A stretch of DNA of 64,000 nucleotides from Staphylococcus simiae. Its GTDB lineage: Bacteria; Bacillota; Bacilli; Staphylococcales; Staphylococcaceae. How positions within the stretch are numbered: position 1 is the stretch's first letter; each line of letters opens with the position of its first letter. Of the stretch, positions 28,185-39,899 are shown piece by piece. The DNA lies in assembly GCF_017357005.1 (NCBI RefSeq), contig NZ_CP071589.1:930001-994000 (forward strand), written 5' to 3'. The translations under genes and the position numbers were made by a program. Under the pieces are notes generated by a model that was not told the origin of the DNA, did not search any database, and worked only from the letters and a program-made list of their open reading frames with translations.

Positions 28185-29295
28185 ACTTAGCTTTGGATCA
28201 ACTATTGGAATCATTGGTGGTGGACAACTTGGAAAGATGATGGCTCAATCTGCACAAAAGATGGGCTATAAGGTTATCGTATTAGATCCAAGTGAAGATT
28301 GTCCATGTCGATATGTTGCTCATCAATTCATTCATGCCAATTATGATAACGAACAAGCACTTAATCAACTAGGTGAACAATCAGATGTTATCACTTATGA
28401 GTTTGAAAATATTTCAGCTGAACAGTTACAACGATTAACAAAAAAATATCATATTCCTCAAGGGTATCAAGCGATTCAATTATTGCAAGATAGACTCACT
28501 GAAAAACAAACATTATTACAAGCAGGTACCCAAATCGTTCCTTTTATAGAAGTAAAAGATTCAAAAGATATAGAAGAAGTCAAAACAAAATTAGGTTTTC
28601 CATTTATTATTAAAACTCGGTTCGGTGGTTATGATGGTAAAGGACAAATTTTAGTAAATGGTGAAGATCAATTAGCTGATGTATATGAATTAATTGCTAA
28701 GCAAGAATGTGTTGCCGAAAAATATCTATCTATATCTAAAGAAGTTTCGCTTACTGTATCAATTGGTAGTCATCAACAAATTACTTATTTCCCATTACAA
28801 GAAAATGAACATCGAAATCAAATATTATTTAAAACCATTGTACCAGCTAGGACAGATAAAGAATTAGCAGCAAGAGATGAAGTGGATAAAATTATTAAAG
28901 CAATTCATTTTGTTGGCACATTCACAGTCGAATTTTTCATTGATAGTGAAGATAATTTGTATGTTAACGAAATAGCACCTAGACCGCATAACTCTGGACA
29001 TTATTCAATTGAAGCTTGTGATTATTCGCAATTTGATACACACATTTTAGCAGTAACTGGACAATCGCTACCACGTAAAGTAGACATACTTAAGCCAGCG
29101 GTAATGATGAACTTGCTTGGTAAAGATTTAGACTTATTAGAACACGAATTTGGAGACCACCCAGAATGGCATGTTCATATTTATGGTAAGTCAGAACGAA
29201 AAGCTAATCGTAAAATGGGGCATATGACAATTTTGACTGATAATGTTAATGAAACTGAACAACTGATGTATGACAAGTTCAAAGGGAGAGACTAA
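28171..29295 (+). CDS. purK: N5-carboxyaminoimidazole ribonucleotide synthase
   Basis: PurK makes N5-CAIR from AIR, bicarbonate and ATP and hands it to PurE. The 374-residue ATP-grasp enzyme has the N-terminal [14 protein letters not shown] loop, the ATP-binding [17 protein letters not shown] (about 144-160) and the metal-binding [21 protein letters not shown]...NSGHY. GTGGAGG lies 10 nt before the ATG within the end of purE. Confidence 0.96.
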   Translation: MIFNKLSFGSTIGIIGGGQLGKMMAQSAQKMGYKVIVLDPSEDCPCRYVAHQFIHANYDNEQALNQLGEQSDVITYEFENISAEQLQRLTKKYHIPQGYQAIQLLQDRLTEKQTLLQAGTQIVPFIEVKDSKDIEEVKTKLGFPFIIKTRFGGYDGKGQILVNGEDQLADVYELIAKQECVAEKYLSISKEVSLTVSIGSHQQITYFPLQENEHRNQILFKTIVPARTDKELAARDEVDKIIKAIHFVGTFTVEFFIDSEDNLYVNEIAPRPHNSGHYSIEACDYSQFDTHILAVTGQSLPRKVDILKPAVMMNLLGKDLDLLEHEFGDHPEWHVHIYGKSERKANRKMGHMTILTDNVNETEQLMYDKFKGRD

Positions 29296-29298
29296 TTA

Positions 29299-30003
29299 AT
29301 GACGTTATTATATGAAGGTAAAGCTAAAAGGATTTATGCTACAGACGTTAATAATGAATTACTAGTGGAATATAAAGATGAAGTAACAGCTGGCAATGGT
29401 GCTAAAAAAGATGCTATGGCAGGTAAAGGACAATTAAATAATCAAATTACTTCCATTATATTTGATTATTTAAAAGACAAAGGAATTAAAAGTCATTTTA
29501 TTAAACAATTATCTAACACAGAACAATTAGTTGAAAAAGTTGAAATTATTCCGTTAGAAGTTGTAGTTAGAAATATTGCATGTGGTTCAATAACTCAACG
29601 ACTTGGCTTTACTAAAGGTGATGAATTTAAACAACCTTTAGTTGAATTTTTCTATAAAAATGATGATTTAAACGACCCACTAATCACTGATGACCATATT
29701 AAATTATTAAATATTGCTAACGATCAAGAGATTCAAACTTTAAAAGAAATGGCTTTAAAGATTAATGATGTACTCATTAATTTAATGGCAGAAATGGAAT
29801 TAAGACTAGTAGATTTTAAAATAGAATTCGGTAGAACTGCTGATGGTAGTATTTTATTAGCAGATGAAATTTCCCCAGACACATGCCGTATTTGGGATAA
29901 ATATTCAGATACAAATTTTGATAAAGATGTATATAGAAATGATACAGGTTCTTTAATAGAAACATACCAAACTTTTTTAACTAAATTGGAGGATTTAAAA
30001 TAA
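29299..30003 (+). CDS. purC: SAICAR synthase
   Basis: PurC joins CAIR and aspartate to make SAICAR, using ATP. The 234-residue protein starts [13 protein letters not shown] and contains [17 protein letters not shown] (about 87-103) and [23 protein letters not shown], all SAICAR synthetase signatures. It starts 3 nt after purK, with AAAGGGAGA upstream, and its stop overlaps the purS start by 1 nt. Confidence 0.96.
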   Translation: MTLLYEGKAKRIYATDVNNELLVEYKDEVTAGNGAKKDAMAGKGQLNNQITSIIFDYLKDKGIKSHFIKQLSNTEQLVEKVEIIPLEVVVRNIACGSITQRLGFTKGDEFKQPLVEFFYKNDDLNDPLITDDHIKLLNIANDQEIQTLKEMALKINDVLINLMAEMELRLVDFKIEFGRTADGSILLADEISPDTCRIWDKYSDTNFDKDVYRNDTGSLIETYQTFLTKLEDLK

Positions 30004-30263
30004 TGAAAACAATTGAATTACATATCACACTACAACCACAAGTATTAGATACACAAGGGCAAGCATTAAATAGAGCAGTTCATGATTTAGGTTATTCTCA
30101 AGTAAATGATATTCGTGTCGGTAAAGTATTGTATATGACAGTTGATGAAGCTAGTGACGACAAAGTTCATAACATTATTACAACATTAAGTGAAAAATTA
30201 TTTGCGAATACAGTGATAGAAGAATATAGCTACAAAGTGGTTGAAGAAAAGGAGAATGCATAA
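30003..30263 (+). CDS. purS: FGAM synthase subunit PurS
   Basis: The 86-residue protein bridges PurL and PurQ in the three-part formylglycinamidine synthase found in Gram-positive bacteria. It has the ferredoxin-like [20 protein letters not shown] start and the NDIRVGKVL segment. GGAGG lies 6 nt upstream. The next start, purQ, follows after 1 nt. Confidence 0.94.
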   Translation: MKTIELHITLQPQVLDTQGQALNRAVHDLGYSQVNDIRVGKVLYMTVDEASDDKVHNIITTLSEKLFANTVIEEYSYKVVEEKENA

Positions 30264-30264
30264 T

Positions 30265-30936
30265 ATGAAATTTGCAGTTCTTGTTTTTCCGGGATCTAAT
30301 TGTGACAGAGATATGTTAAATGCTGCACTAAAAACAGGTGTTGAAGCGGAATATGTAGATTATCGTGAAACATCATTACAAGGATTTGATGGTGTACTTA
30401 TTCCAGGTGGCTTTTCATTTGGAGATTATTTAAGATCGGGAGCTATGGCTAGCGTAGCGCCTATTATAAATGAAGTGAAACGTTTGGCAGCAGAAGGTAA
30501 ACCAGTACTAGGTGTATGTAATGGATTCCAAATTTTAACAGAGATTGGCTTATTACCAGGAGCGTTATTACATAATGATTCTCATTTATTTATAAGTCGT
30601 AACCAAGAACTTGAAGTAGTTAATAATGAGACTGCCTTTACTAACTTATATCAACAAAACGAAAAAGTCGTTTATCCAATAGCACACGGAGAAGGACATT
30701 ATTATTGTACTGAAGATATGTATCATAGTCTTAAAGAGAATAATCAAATTATTCTTAAATATGTGAATAATCCAAATGGTTCATATGATGATATTGCTGG
30801 AATTGTGAATAAAGAAGGCAACGTCTGTGGAATGATGCCACATCCAGAACGTGCGTTGGAAAAATTATTAGGTACCGATGATGGTGTTAAATTATTTGAA
30901 GCGATGGTTAAAAGTTGGAGGGAACAACATGTCTAA
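30265..30936 (+). CDS. purQ: FGAM synthase glutaminase subunit PurQ
   Basis: PurQ releases ammonia from glutamine for PurL. The 223-residue class I glutamine amidotransferase has the nucleophile Cys in [11 protein letters not shown] (about 86), plus [12 protein letters not shown] and the His/Glu pair in [13 protein letters not shown] 30265 (MKFAVLVF) is chosen because AAGGAGAA is upstream; an earlier frame start lies within purS. Its end overlaps purL by 8 nt. Confidence 0.95.
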   Translation: MKFAVLVFPGSNCDRDMLNAALKTGVEAEYVDYRETSLQGFDGVLIPGGFSFGDYLRSGAMASVAPIINEVKRLAAEGKPVLGVCNGFQILTEIGLLPGALLHNDSHLFISRNQELEVVNNETAFTNLYQQNEKVVYPIAHGEGHYYCTEDMYHSLKENNQIILKYVNNPNGSYDDIAGIVNKEGNVCGMMPHPERALEKLLGTDDGVKLFEAMVKSWREQHV

Positions 30937-33118
30937 ATTTATTGAGCCAAGTGTAGAAGAGATTAAAGTTGAAAAGCTATATCAAGATATGGGATTAAGT
31001 GATGCTGAATATAATAAAGTATGTGACATTCTTGGTAGAGAACCAAACTTTACAGAAGTTGGGATCTTCTCAGTTATGTGGAGTGAACATTGTTCATATA
31101 AACATTCAAAACCATTTTTAAAACAATTTCCAACAACTGGAGAACATGTATTAATGGGGCCTGGTGAAGGTGCTGGAGTAGTTGATATTGGAGATAATCA
31201 AGCAGTCGTATTCAAAGTTGAATCACACAATCATCCTTCTGCCATTGAACCTTATCAAGGTGCAGCTACTGGAGTTGGCGGAATTATTAGAGATATTGTA
31301 TCAATTGGTGCAAGACCTATTAACTTATTAAATAGTTTGAGATTTGGTGAATTAGATGTTAAACAAAACCAACGATTATTAAAAGGTGTTGTTAGTGGTA
31401 TCGGAGGTTATGGCAACTGTATTGGTATTCCTACAACTGCTGGAGAAATTGAATTTGATGAACGTTATGATGGTAACCCATTAGTAAATGCGATGTGTGT
31501 CGGAGTAATTGATCACGATATGATTCAAAAAGGTACTGCTAAAGGTATAGGTAATTCCGTTATTTATGTAGGTTTAAAGACAGGACGAGATGGTATACAT
31601 GGTGCAACTTTTGCCTCAGAAGAATTAACTGAAGAGAGTGAAAGTAAACGACCATCAGTTCAAATTGGGGATCCCTTTGTTGGCAAGAAATTAATGGAAG
31701 CAACACTTGAAGCAATTACATATGATGAATTGGTTGGAATTCAAGATATGGGTGCAGCAGGATTAACTTCATCTTCATCTGAAATGGCAGCAAAAGGTGG
31801 TAGTGGTTTAATTTTACGTTTAGATCAAGTGCCAACAAGAGAGCCAGGTATATCTCCTTATGAAATGATGCTCTCAGAAACACAAGAAAGAATGTTATTA
31901 GTAGTAGAAAAAGGAACAGAACAAAAGTTTCTAGACCTTTTTGATAAGCATGAATTAGATAGTGCAGTAATTGGAGAAGTAACTGATACTAACCGTTTTG
32001 TTTTAACATATGATGACGAAGTTTATGCTGATATACCAGTTGAACCATTAGCTGATGAAGCACCTGTATATGTTTTGGAAGGACAACAAAAAGAATATAA
32101 TACGTCTAAAAATGATTATAGCGATGTTAATGTCAAAGAAGTGTTCTTTAAATTATTACAACACCCAACAATTGCATCTAAACATCATTTGTATGATCAG
32201 TATGATCAACAAGTTGGTGCTAACACAATCATTAAGCCAGGATTACAATCATCTGTTGTTAGAGTGGAAGGAACTAATAAAGCTATTGCTTCAACAATTG
32301 ATGGAGAAGCTAGATATGTTTTTAATAATCCATATGAAGGTGGCAAGATGGTTGTCGCTGAAGCATACAGAAATTTAATTGCGGTAGGTGCAACACCACT
32401 TGCAATGACTGATTGTTTGAATTACGGTTCACCTGAAAAAAAAGAAATATATCAACAATTAATCGATTCAACTAAAGGTATGTCAGAAGCATGCGAAATA
32501 TTAAAAACACCAGTAGTATCTGGAAATGTTTCTCTATATAACGAAACAAAAGGTACATCAATATTCCCAACACCAGTTGTTGGAATGGTGGGATTAATTG
32601 AAGACATTTCATTCTTGGAAGACTTTGAACCACAAGTAGGCGATAAAGTATTTATCGTTGGTGATACTCGAAATGATTTTGGCGGTAGTCAATTAGAAAA
32701 ATTACTTTATCAACAAGTGAACCATGAATTTGAAGCACTTGATTTAAGTGACGAAGTTGCACGCGGAGAAGCGGTCAAACATGCAATAAGACAAGGTCAA
32801 GCATCTCATGTGCAAACAGTTGGTAAAGGTGGATTATTAATAGCTCTTGCTAAAATTAGTGCTCATTATGGTATTGGCCTAAATGTCAACGTTGACCTTT
32901 CAGATGCACAATTATTTAGTGAAACTCAAGGTCGTTACATTGTCATAGTAAAAGGTGATCAAACGTTAAATATTGAGCATGCACTTGAAATAGGTAAGCT
33001 TACAGATAGCGATCATTTTAAAGTAACAACACCTCATACAACGATTAGTGAATCAGTGTCTGATATTAAAATGCTTTGGGAAGGAGCAATTACTAAATGC
33101 TTAACTACTCAGGATTAA
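30929..33118 (+). CDS. purL: FGAM synthase large subunit PurL
   Basis: PurL converts FGAR to FGAM with ATP and ammonia from PurQ. The 729-residue (small-form) protein has [37 protein letters not shown] (about 80-105) and two AIRS-like halves ([33 protein letters not shown]). ATG 30929 follows TTGGAGGG; the open frame extends 17 codons upstream into purQ. It overlaps purF by 22 nt. Confidence 0.96.
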   Translation: MSKFIEPSVEEIKVEKLYQDMGLSDAEYNKVCDILGREPNFTEVGIFSVMWSEHCSYKHSKPFLKQFPTTGEHVLMGPGEGAGVVDIGDNQAVVFKVESHNHPSAIEPYQGAATGVGGIIRDIVSIGARPINLLNSLRFGELDVKQNQRLLKGVVSGIGGYGNCIGIPTTAGEIEFDERYDGNPLVNAMCVGVIDHDMIQKGTAKGIGNSVIYVGLKTGRDGIHGATFASEELTEESESKRPSVQIGDPFVGKKLMEATLEAITYDELVGIQDMGAAGLTSSSSEMAAKGGSGLILRLDQVPTREPGISPYEMMLSETQERMLLVVEKGTEQKFLDLFDKHELDSAVIGEVTDTNRFVLTYDDEVYADIPVEPLADEAPVYVLEGQQKEYNTSKNDYSDVNVKEVFFKLLQHPTIASKHHLYDQYDQQVGANTIIKPGLQSSVVRVEGTNKAIASTIDGEARYVFNNPYEGGKMVVAEAYRNLIAVGATPLAMTDCLNYGSPEKKEIYQQLIDSTKGMSEACEILKTPVVSGNVSLYNETKGTSIFPTPVVGMVGLIEDISFLEDFEPQVGDKVFIVGDTRNDFGGSQLEKLLYQQVNHEFEALDLSDEVARGEAVKHAIRQGQASHVQTVGKGGLLIALAKISAHYGIGLNVNVDLSDAQLFSETQGRYIVIVKGDQTLNIEHALEIGKLTDSDHFKVTTPHTTISESVSDIKMLWEGAITKCLTTQD

Positions 33119-34581
33119 ACGAAGAATGTGGCGTATTTGGTATATGGAATCATTCCGAAGCAGCACAACTTACGTACATGGGATTGCATAGTTTGCAACA
33201 TCGTGGGCAAGAAGGTGCTGGTATAGTTGTTTCAGATCATAATACTTTAAAAGGTGAACGTGGATTAGGTTTATTAACTGAGGCAATTAAAGACCAGCAA
33301 ATGGAACAATTAAAAGGCTATCAGCATGCAATTGGACATGTACGATATGCCACTTCAGGTAACAAAGGTATAGAGAATATTCAACCGTTTTTATATCACT
33401 TTTATGATATGAGTGTTGGTATTTGCCATAATGGAAACTTAATTAATGCCCAATCATTACGTCAAAATTTAGAAAAGCAAGGAGCAATATTTCATTCATC
33501 CTCGGATACAGAAGTCATTATGCATTTAATTAGAAGAAGTAAAGCACCTACTTTTGAAGAAGCTTTAAAAGAAAGTTTACGTATTGTTAAAGGTGGATTT
33601 ACATTTGCAATTTTAACTAAAGATGCACTATATGGTGCTGTAGATCCTAATGCGATTAGACCACTTGTAGTTGGCAAAATGAAAGATAATACGTATATTA
33701 TTGCCAGTGAAACTTGCGCAATTGACGTTCTTGGTGCTGAGTATGTTCAAGATATTCATGCAGGAGAATATGTAGTAATTAATGATGAAGGGATTAGAGT
33801 TCAATCCTACACACATCATACAACAACTGCAATTTCAGCTATGGAATACATTTACTTTGCGCGTCCGGATTCAACTATTGCTGGGAAAAATGTTCATGCT
33901 GTACGTAAGGCATCTGGTAAAAAACTAGCTGAAGAGAGTCCTGTGGATGCTGATATGGTTATAGGAGTTCCAAATTCATCATTGTCAGCAGCTAGTGGTT
34001 ATGCCGAACAACTTGGTTTACCTTATGAAATGGGATTAGTGAAAAATCAATATGTTGCTCGAACATTTATCCAACCCACACAAGAATTAAGGGAACAAGG
34101 TGTAAGAGTTAAATTATCTGCAGTGAGAGATATAGTAGATGGTCAAAATATTATTTTAGTTGATGATTCAATTGTTAGAGGTACAACAATTAAGAGAATT
34201 GTCAAAATGTTAAAAGATTCTGGTGCGAATCAAGTACATGTCAGAATAGCTTCTCCAGAATTTATGTTTCCAAGTTTTTATGGTATTGATGTATCAACAA
34301 CTGCAGAATTAATCTCTGCTAGTAAATCACCAGAAGAGATTAAAGATTATATTGGCGCAGATTCTTTAGCTTATTTAAGTGTTGATGGGCTTATTGAATC
34401 TATAGGACTTGATTATGATGCGCCATATAATGGTTTATGTGTTGAAAGTTTCACTGGTGATTATCCTGCAGGATTGTACGATTATGAAAATAATTATAAA
34501 AAGCATTTAAGTGAACGACAACAGCAATATATTGCTAATAATAAACATTATTTCGATAGCGAGGGAAATTTAAATGTCTAA
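33097..34581 (+). CDS. purF: Amidophosphoribosyltransferase
   Basis: PurF makes phosphoribosylamine from PRPP and glutamine, the first committed step of the pathway. The 494-residue protein has a 10-residue propeptide ending NEE before the N-terminal nucleophile of [17 protein letters not shown] follows, and the PRPP-binding [13 protein letters not shown] lies at about 350. AAGGAG lies 10 nt before the ATG inside purL, and its end overlaps purM by 8 nt. Confidence 0.96.
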   Translation: MLNYSGLNEECGVFGIWNHSEAAQLTYMGLHSLQHRGQEGAGIVVSDHNTLKGERGLGLLTEAIKDQQMEQLKGYQHAIGHVRYATSGNKGIENIQPFLYHFYDMSVGICHNGNLINAQSLRQNLEKQGAIFHSSSDTEVIMHLIRRSKAPTFEEALKESLRIVKGGFTFAILTKDALYGAVDPNAIRPLVVGKMKDNTYIIASETCAIDVLGAEYVQDIHAGEYVVINDEGIRVQSYTHHTTTAISAMEYIYFARPDSTIAGKNVHAVRKASGKKLAEESPVDADMVIGVPNSSLSAASGYAEQLGLPYEMGLVKNQYVARTFIQPTQELREQGVRVKLSAVRDIVDGQNIILVDDSIVRGTTIKRIVKMLKDSGANQVHVRIASPEFMFPSFYGIDVSTTAELISASKSPEEIKDYIGADSLAYLSVDGLIESIGLDYDAPYNGLCVESFTGDYPAGLYDYENNYKKHLSERQQQYIANNKHYFDSEGNLNV

Positions 34582-35602
34582 AGCATATGAACAATCAGGT
34601 GTAAATATACATGCAGGATACGAAGCGGTTGAAAGAATGTCAAGCCATGTTAAACGTACTATGAGAAAAGAAGTTATTGGTGGATTAGGTGGCTTTGGTG
34701 CAACTTTTGATTTATCGCAATTAAATATGACTGCGCCCGTTTTAGTATCTGGTACAGATGGTGTAGGTACTAAACTGAAATTAGCAATTGATAATGATAA
34801 ACATGACACAATTGGAATTGATGCAGTTGCGATGTGTGTGAATGATATTTTAACTACGGGTGCAGAACCACTTTATTTCTTAGATTATATTGCTACTCAT
34901 AAAGTTGTTCCTGAAATTATAGAGCAAATTGTTAAAGGTGTAAGTGATGGTTGTGAACAAACTAATACTGCCTTAATCGGTGGAGAAACTGCAGAGATGG
35001 GAGACATGTATCATGAAGGGGAATATGACGTTGCTGGATTTGCAGTTGGTGCTGTGGAGAAAGACCAGTATATTGATGGCTCTAAAGTAAAAGTTGGACA
35101 AGCAATTATCGGTTTAGCGTCTAGTGGTATCCATTCGAATGGTTTCAGTTTAGTTAGAAAGATAATCAAAGACTCTAATATAGATTTGAATTCTGATTTT
35201 GAAGGTAAATCATTATTAGATGTAGTACTTGAACCTACAAGATTATATGTTAAACCAATTTTAGCTTTAAAAAAACATATAGACATTAAAGCAATGACTC
35301 ATATCACTGGTGGTGGATTTTATGAAAATATACCAAGAGCATTACCAGAAAATGTCACAGCTGAAATTGATGTAACAAGCTTTCCAACACCTAAAATATT
35401 TGAATGGTTACAACAACAAGGCAATATAGAAACGAATGAAATGTATAACGTGTTTAATATGGGCATTGGTTACACAGTTATTGTTGATCAACAAGATGTT
35501 AATCAAACACTAAATATTTTAAAGGAACAAGATATTGATGCCTATCATATTGGACAAGTTACTGCCCAAGATGACGAATCTATACGCTTAATGGGGGTCT
35601 AA
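34574..35602 (+). CDS. purM: AIR synthase
   Basis: PurM closes the imidazole ring of FGAM to AIR with ATP. The 342-residue protein shows [16 protein letters not shown] (about 56-71), [18 protein letters not shown] and [14 protein letters not shown], and a [13 protein letters not shown] segment near residue 240. GCGAGGG precedes the ATG. It is 2 nt from purN. Confidence 0.96.
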   Translation: MSKAYEQSGVNIHAGYEAVERMSSHVKRTMRKEVIGGLGGFGATFDLSQLNMTAPVLVSGTDGVGTKLKLAIDNDKHDTIGIDAVAMCVNDILTTGAEPLYFLDYIATHKVVPEIIEQIVKGVSDGCEQTNTALIGGETAEMGDMYHEGEYDVAGFAVGAVEKDQYIDGSKVKVGQAIIGLASSGIHSNGFSLVRKIIKDSNIDLNSDFEGKSLLDVVLEPTRLYVKPILALKKHIDIKAMTHITGGGFYENIPRALPENVTAEIDVTSFPTPKIFEWLQQQGNIETNEMYNVFNMGIGYTVIVDQQDVNQTLNILKEQDIDAYHIGQVTAQDDESIRLMGV

Positions 35603-35604
35603 CA

Positions 35605-36171
35605 ATGGTAAAGATTGCCATATTTGCTTCAGGTTCGGGAAGTAATTTTGAAAATATTGTTGAACATGTTGAACAAGGAAAATTAAAAGATATAACCATT
35701 ACTGCATTATATGTAGATAAGGCTAATGCTTATGCTGTTCATAGAGCAGAAAAACATCACATACCAGTACATATTAATGAACCGAAAGATTTCGAGTCAA
35801 AAATCCATTATGAACAGAAACTTGTTGATTTATTGCACCAAGAGCAAGTTGAATGGATTATTCTAGCTGGTTATATGAGACTAATCGGTGATACATTATT
35901 AAATGCTTTTGAAGGTAAAATTTTGAATATTCATCCTTCGCTATTGCCGAAATATAAGGGGATTGACGCAATAGGTCAAGCATTTAATAGTGGAGATAAC
36001 ATAACCGGTTCAACAGTTCATTATGTTGATAGTGGTATGGATACGGGAGAAATTATTGCACAACAACAATGTGATATTAGTACGGACGATACGATAGAAA
36101 CTTTAGAGGACAAAGTTAAGCAACTAGAATATAACTTATATCCAAAAGTTATAGCTAAAATTGTAAAATAG
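35605..36171 (+). CDS. purN: Phosphoribosylglycinamide formyltransferase
   Basis: PurN formylates GAR using 10-formyl-THF, the product of FolD. The 188-residue protein starts [18 protein letters not shown] (phosphate loop) and has the catalytic Asn-His in [14 protein letters not shown] (about 108-121) and the Asp in [14 protein letters not shown] (about 140). Confidence 0.95.
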   Translation: MVKIAIFASGSGSNFENIVEHVEQGKLKDITITALYVDKANAYAVHRAEKHHIPVHINEPKDFESKIHYEQKLVDLLHQEQVEWIILAGYMRLIGDTLLNAFEGKILNIHPSLLPKYKGIDAIGQAFNSGDNITGSTVHYVDSGMDTGEIIAQQQCDISTDDTIETLEDKVKQLEYNLYPKVIAKIVK

Positions 36172-36186
36172 AGGAGTTTTAAAGTA

Positions 36187-37665
36187 ATGAAAAAAGCCAT
36201 TTTAAGTGTATCAAATAAAGCAGGAATTGTTGAATTTGCTAAATCTTTAATTTCTTTAGATTATGAACTTTATTCAACTGGTGGTACTAAACGTGTTTTA
36301 GATGAAGCTAACATAGAAGTACATTCTGTATCAGAGCTTACACATTTTCCTGAAATAATGGATGGTCGTGTTAAGACACTTCATCCTGCTGTACATGGAG
36401 GAATATTAGCTGATCGTAATAAACCTCAACATTTAGAACAATTAAATGAACAACAGATAGACTTAATCGATATGGTTGTAGTTAATTTATATCCATTTCA
36501 ACAAACAGTAGCAAATCCAGATGTTACAACAGAAGATGCCATTGAAAATATAGATATTGGCGGTCCTACAATGTTACGAGCTGCTGCGAAAAATTATAAA
36601 CATGTGACAACTATTGTACATCCAGCTGATTATAATGAAGTAATTAAACGTCTACAAAATGATAATTTAAATGAAGAATTTAGACAATCATTAATGGTTA
36701 AAGTATTTGAACACACAGCAGAATATGATGCAGCCATTGTACGTTTCTTTAAAGGGGATAAAGAAACGTTAAGATATGGTGAAAACCCTCAACAATCAGC
36801 ATATTTTGTAAGAACAACTGATGCGAAACATACCCTTGCCGGCGCTAAACAATTACATGGTAAACAACTAAGCTATAACAATATTAAGGATGCAGATGCT
36901 GCACTGTCATTAGTTAAAAAATTTGAAACTCCAGCAGCAGTAGCAGTTAAACATATGAATCCTTGTGGTGTAGGAATTGGTGACAATATAAAACAAGCTT
37001 TTCAACATGCTTATGAAGCTGATAATCAATCTATTTTTGGAGGAATTGTGGCTCTAAATAGACCGGTTGATACTGAGCTAGCACAACAATTGCATAGTAT
37101 TTTCTTAGAAGTAGTGATTGCACCACAATTTTCAACAGAGGCTTTGAACATTTTAACTCAAAAGAAAAATATACGATTATTAGAAATTGACATGACTTTA
37201 GATAGTAATGAAGAAGAATTTGTTTCTGTATCTGGTGGTTATTTGGTTCAAGATAAAGATAATGGCTTAGTAACTAAAGAGGATATGACTGTTGTTACTG
37301 ATAAGCAACCGACGAAAGCACAATGGGAAGCAATGTTATTAGGTTGGAAAGTTGTACCATCAGTAAAAAGCAATGCTATTATTTTGAGTAATAATAAACA
37401 AACTGTTGGTATTGGAGCTGGACAAATGAATCGTGTAGGAGCCGCAAAAATTGCTTTAGACCGAGCAATTGAAATTAATGATGATGTTGCATTAGTTTCC
37501 GATGGCTTTTTCCCAATGGGTGATACTGTTGAATTAGCTGCACAACATGGCATTAAAGCGATTATTCAGCCTGGGGGGTCAATTAAAGACCAGGAATCCA
37601 TTGATATGGCTAATAAATATGGAATTACGATGGTAATGACTGGTATGCGTCATTTCAAGCATTAA
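36187..37665 (+). CDS. purH: AICAR transformylase / IMP cyclohydrolase
   Basis: PurH carries out the last two steps to IMP. The 492-residue protein has an N-terminal MGS-like IMP cyclohydrolase domain ([31 protein letters not shown]). The C-terminal transformylase domain has [29 protein letters not shown] with the Lys-His pair, and [19 protein letters not shown] lies 12 nt before the ATG. Confidence 0.96.
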   Translation: MKKAILSVSNKAGIVEFAKSLISLDYELYSTGGTKRVLDEANIEVHSVSELTHFPEIMDGRVKTLHPAVHGGILADRNKPQHLEQLNEQQIDLIDMVVVNLYPFQQTVANPDVTTEDAIENIDIGGPTMLRAAAKNYKHVTTIVHPADYNEVIKRLQNDNLNEEFRQSLMVKVFEHTAEYDAAIVRFFKGDKETLRYGENPQQSAYFVRTTDAKHTLAGAKQLHGKQLSYNNIKDADAALSLVKKFETPAAVAVKHMNPCGVGIGDNIKQAFQHAYEADNQSIFGGIVALNRPVDTELAQQLHSIFLEVVIAPQFSTEALNILTQKKNIRLLEIDMTLDSNEEEFVSVSGGYLVQDKDNGLVTKEDMTVVTDKQPTKAQWEAMLLGWKVVPSVKSNAIILSNNKQTVGIGAGQMNRVGAAKIALDRAIEINDDVALVSDGFFPMGDTVELAAQHGIKAIIQPGGSIKDQESIDMANKYGITMVMTGMRHFKH

Positions 37666-37683
37666 TTAAAAAGGGGATTTAAT

Positions 37684-38928
37684 ATGATGAAAGTACTTGT
37701 AATTGGAGCTGGTGGTCGTGAACATGCACTAGCATATAAATTAAATGAGTCTAAAATAGTTGAGCAAGTTTATGTCATACCTGGTAATGCTGCAATGGAA
37801 CCTGTCGCTGAAATTCATACAGAAATTGCTGAATCAGACCATGATCGTATTATACAATTTGTTTTAGAACATCAAATTGAATGGGTAATTATAGGACCGG
37901 AACAACCACTCATTGATGGTTTAACTGACAAACTACAAAATAAAGGTATCAAAGTCTTTGGTCCTAATCAACAAGCTGCTCAAATTGAAGGGTCAAAATT
38001 ATTTGCTAAAAAGTTAATGGAAAAATATGATATTCCAACTGCAGATTATAAAGAAGTTCATAATAAAGCTGATGCTAAAAATTATGTTAAGGCTTGTGAA
38101 TTACCTGTCGTTATAAAGAAAGATGGACTAGCTGCAGGTAAAGGTGTTATTATCGCTGATACTCGCGAAGCTGCTTTAAGTGCAATTGAACAGATGTATG
38201 ATCCTGATGAAGAAGGTATGATTGTCTTTGAAAGTTTTTTAGAAGGTGAAGAATTTTCATTAATGACATTTGTTAATGATGACTATGCAGTACCATTTGA
38301 TTGTATAGCTCAAGATCATAAACGTGCTTATGACAATGATGAGGGCCCTAATACTGGTGGGATGGGTGCCTATTGTCCAGTATCACATATCAGTGAAGAT
38401 GTACTGAAACGTACAAATAAAGAAATAGCTCAACCAATTGCTAAAGCTATGTATGAAGAAGGATATCACTTCTTCGGTTTACTATACATTGGTGCTATAT
38501 TAACAACTGATGGTCCTAAAGTTATTGAATTTAATGCCCGTTTTGGAGATCCAGAAGCACAAGTATTATTAAGTCGTATGGATAGTGACTTAATGCAACA
38601 TATCATTGATTTAGAACAAAAAGCGTCAATTCAATTTGAATGGAAACCACAAACGTTTGTTGGCGTTATGTTAGCATCCAAAGGGTATCCAGATGCATAT
38701 GAAAAGGGTCATGAAGTAACAGGGCTTGAATTAAATAACAATTTCTTTGTTAGTGGTTTAACAATAGAAAACGATACATTTGTTACTAGTGGTGGTAGAG
38801 TAATCTTAGCCATGGGTAATGGTAATACTGTTGAAGAAGCACAACAACAAGCCTACAAAAACGTAGAAAAAATTAATAGTGATAATTTATTTTATCGACA
38901 TGACATTGCTAATAAAGCTTTAAAATAA
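37684..38928 (+). CDS. purD: Phosphoribosylamine-glycine ligase
   Basis: PurD makes GAR from phosphoribosylamine and glycine. The 414-residue ATP-grasp enzyme has [15 protein letters not shown] at the start, [19 protein letters not shown] (about 140), [15 protein letters not shown] and [18 protein letters not shown]. Two ATG codons are adjacent (37684, 37687); AAAGGGG suits either. Last gene of the operon, followed by a long stem terminator. Confidence 0.95.
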   Translation: MMKVLVIGAGGREHALAYKLNESKIVEQVYVIPGNAAMEPVAEIHTEIAESDHDRIIQFVLEHQIEWVIIGPEQPLIDGLTDKLQNKGIKVFGPNQQAAQIEGSKLFAKKLMEKYDIPTADYKEVHNKADAKNYVKACELPVVIKKDGLAAGKGVIIADTREAALSAIEQMYDPDEEGMIVFESFLEGEEFSLMTFVNDDYAVPFDCIAQDHKRAYDNDEGPNTGGMGAYCPVSHISEDVLKRTNKEIAQPIAKAMYEEGYHFFGLLYIGAILTTDGPKVIEFNARFGDPEAQVLLSRMDSDLMQHIIDLEQKASIQFEWKPQTFVGVMLASKGYPDAYEKGHEVTGLELNNNFFVSGLTIENDTFVTSGGRVILAMGNGNTVEEAQQQAYKNVEKINSDNLFYRHDIANKALK

Positions 38929-38935
38929 TAAGTAA

Positions 38936-38996
38936 ATAGCCAGTTAATATTAAATTTTTTTGGGAATTTAATATTGACTGGCTATTATTTTTGTTA
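38936..38996 (+). terminator. Terminator of the pur operon
   Basis: A long stem ATAGCCAGTTAATATTAAATT / AATTTAATATTGACTGGCTAT (one G-U) with a T-rich loop, followed by TATTTTTG. Confidence 0.85.
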
Positions 38997-39092
38997 GTTA
39001 GATCATTAACTTGATGTTGATTTTTAGCTAGTTAGTAATTTAATTTGACAGAAGATTAACGAACGATATGAACGAAGAACTAATAAATAAAA

Positions 39093-39899
39093 TTAGCCTA
39101 TTCGTCCTAATCTAACATCTCCGATACTTGTAATAGGCATATATTGCGCAGCAACATATGCTAGTAAAATAATACTTATAGTTAGTGCAATAAAAAGAAT
39201 ATCTTTATATGAAAACGGAGCATAATAATAGTAAGTTCGTGGACCATCTTCAAATCCTTTTGACTCCATTGCAACTGATAATTGATGTGCTTTTCTAATA
39301 TTCTGGCTTAATAAAGGGATGATAATATGTTTTATTCTTTTGAATCCTCTGTAATTAGAGCGATCAATCATTTGATAGCGAATTCTTAATGAACGACGAA
39401 GTTGAATTAGTGAACTAACCATAATTGGCACCATTCTGATAGCAGCCATAAAGGCATAAGCTATTTTAGGTTTGACTTTTAGATGTTGCATTAAACTATA
39501 AAAGATCATCACAACTTGTGATGTTAAAGCAATTAAAATACCATAAAAAGAAATCGTGATTGTTCTCAGTGCGACATGTAATCCTCGAATTAAACTTTCA
39601 GTTGTAATGTTAATAAAACCAATATGTAATAATATATGACTTCCCTTACCATATAAAATCATAAATAAAGACGATAGAATGGCAAATGACATACTTAGTG
39701 TAATGAATAGCATAGTAATCTTATATTGGGTTCCATTAAATAATAGTAAATAGACTAACATCAAGATTGCGATATATAACATAAAATCAAAATTATGTAC
39801 AAAAATAATGAAGAAAAATAATACAATACCTAAGAATAGTTTAGTTATAATATTAACGTCATCAATAAAATGATATTGTTTTTTCCATTGTTCAAACAT
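39093..39899 (-). CDS. ECF transporter transmembrane component EcfT (YkoC-like)
   Basis: The 268-residue membrane protein has six or so helices and the EcfT coupling motif region: SMAFSYK-like loops with AMESKGFEDGPRTYY (the A-x-x-x-R-G-like coupling helix signature SKGFEDG near 215). With the ATPase and YkoE proteins just upstream it forms a dedicated vitamin transporter. ATG 39899 is chosen because GGTGAG lies about 5 nt upstream; its start overlaps the ATPase gene by 8 nt. Last gene of the riboswitch-controlled operon. Confidence 0.85.
   Translation of the reverse strand: MFEQWKKQYHFIDDVNIITKLFLGIVLFFFIIFVHNFDFMLYIAILMLVYLLLFNGTQYKITMLFITLSMSFAILSSLFMILYGKGSHILLHIGFINITTESLIRGLHVALRTITISFYGILIALTSQVVMIFYSLMQHLKVKPKIAYAFMAAIRMVPIMVSSLIQLRRSLRIRYQMIDRSNYRGFKRIKHIIIPLLSQNIRKAHQLSVAMESKGFEDGPRTYYYYAPFSYKDILFIALTISIILLAYVAAQYMPITSIGDVRLGRIG

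Noticed and set aside
34570..34809. A 79-codon frame antisense to purM
   Set aside because: It lies wholly opposite a conserved gene, starts without a binding site and has no recognisable family; it is a shadow frame, like the other antisense frames over pur, ptsI, atl and pdh.
38990..39075. Possible further family B copy (AATTTAATTTGACAGAAGATT) downstream of purD
   Set aside because: Only a few bases resemble the element end, and no second end is visible.
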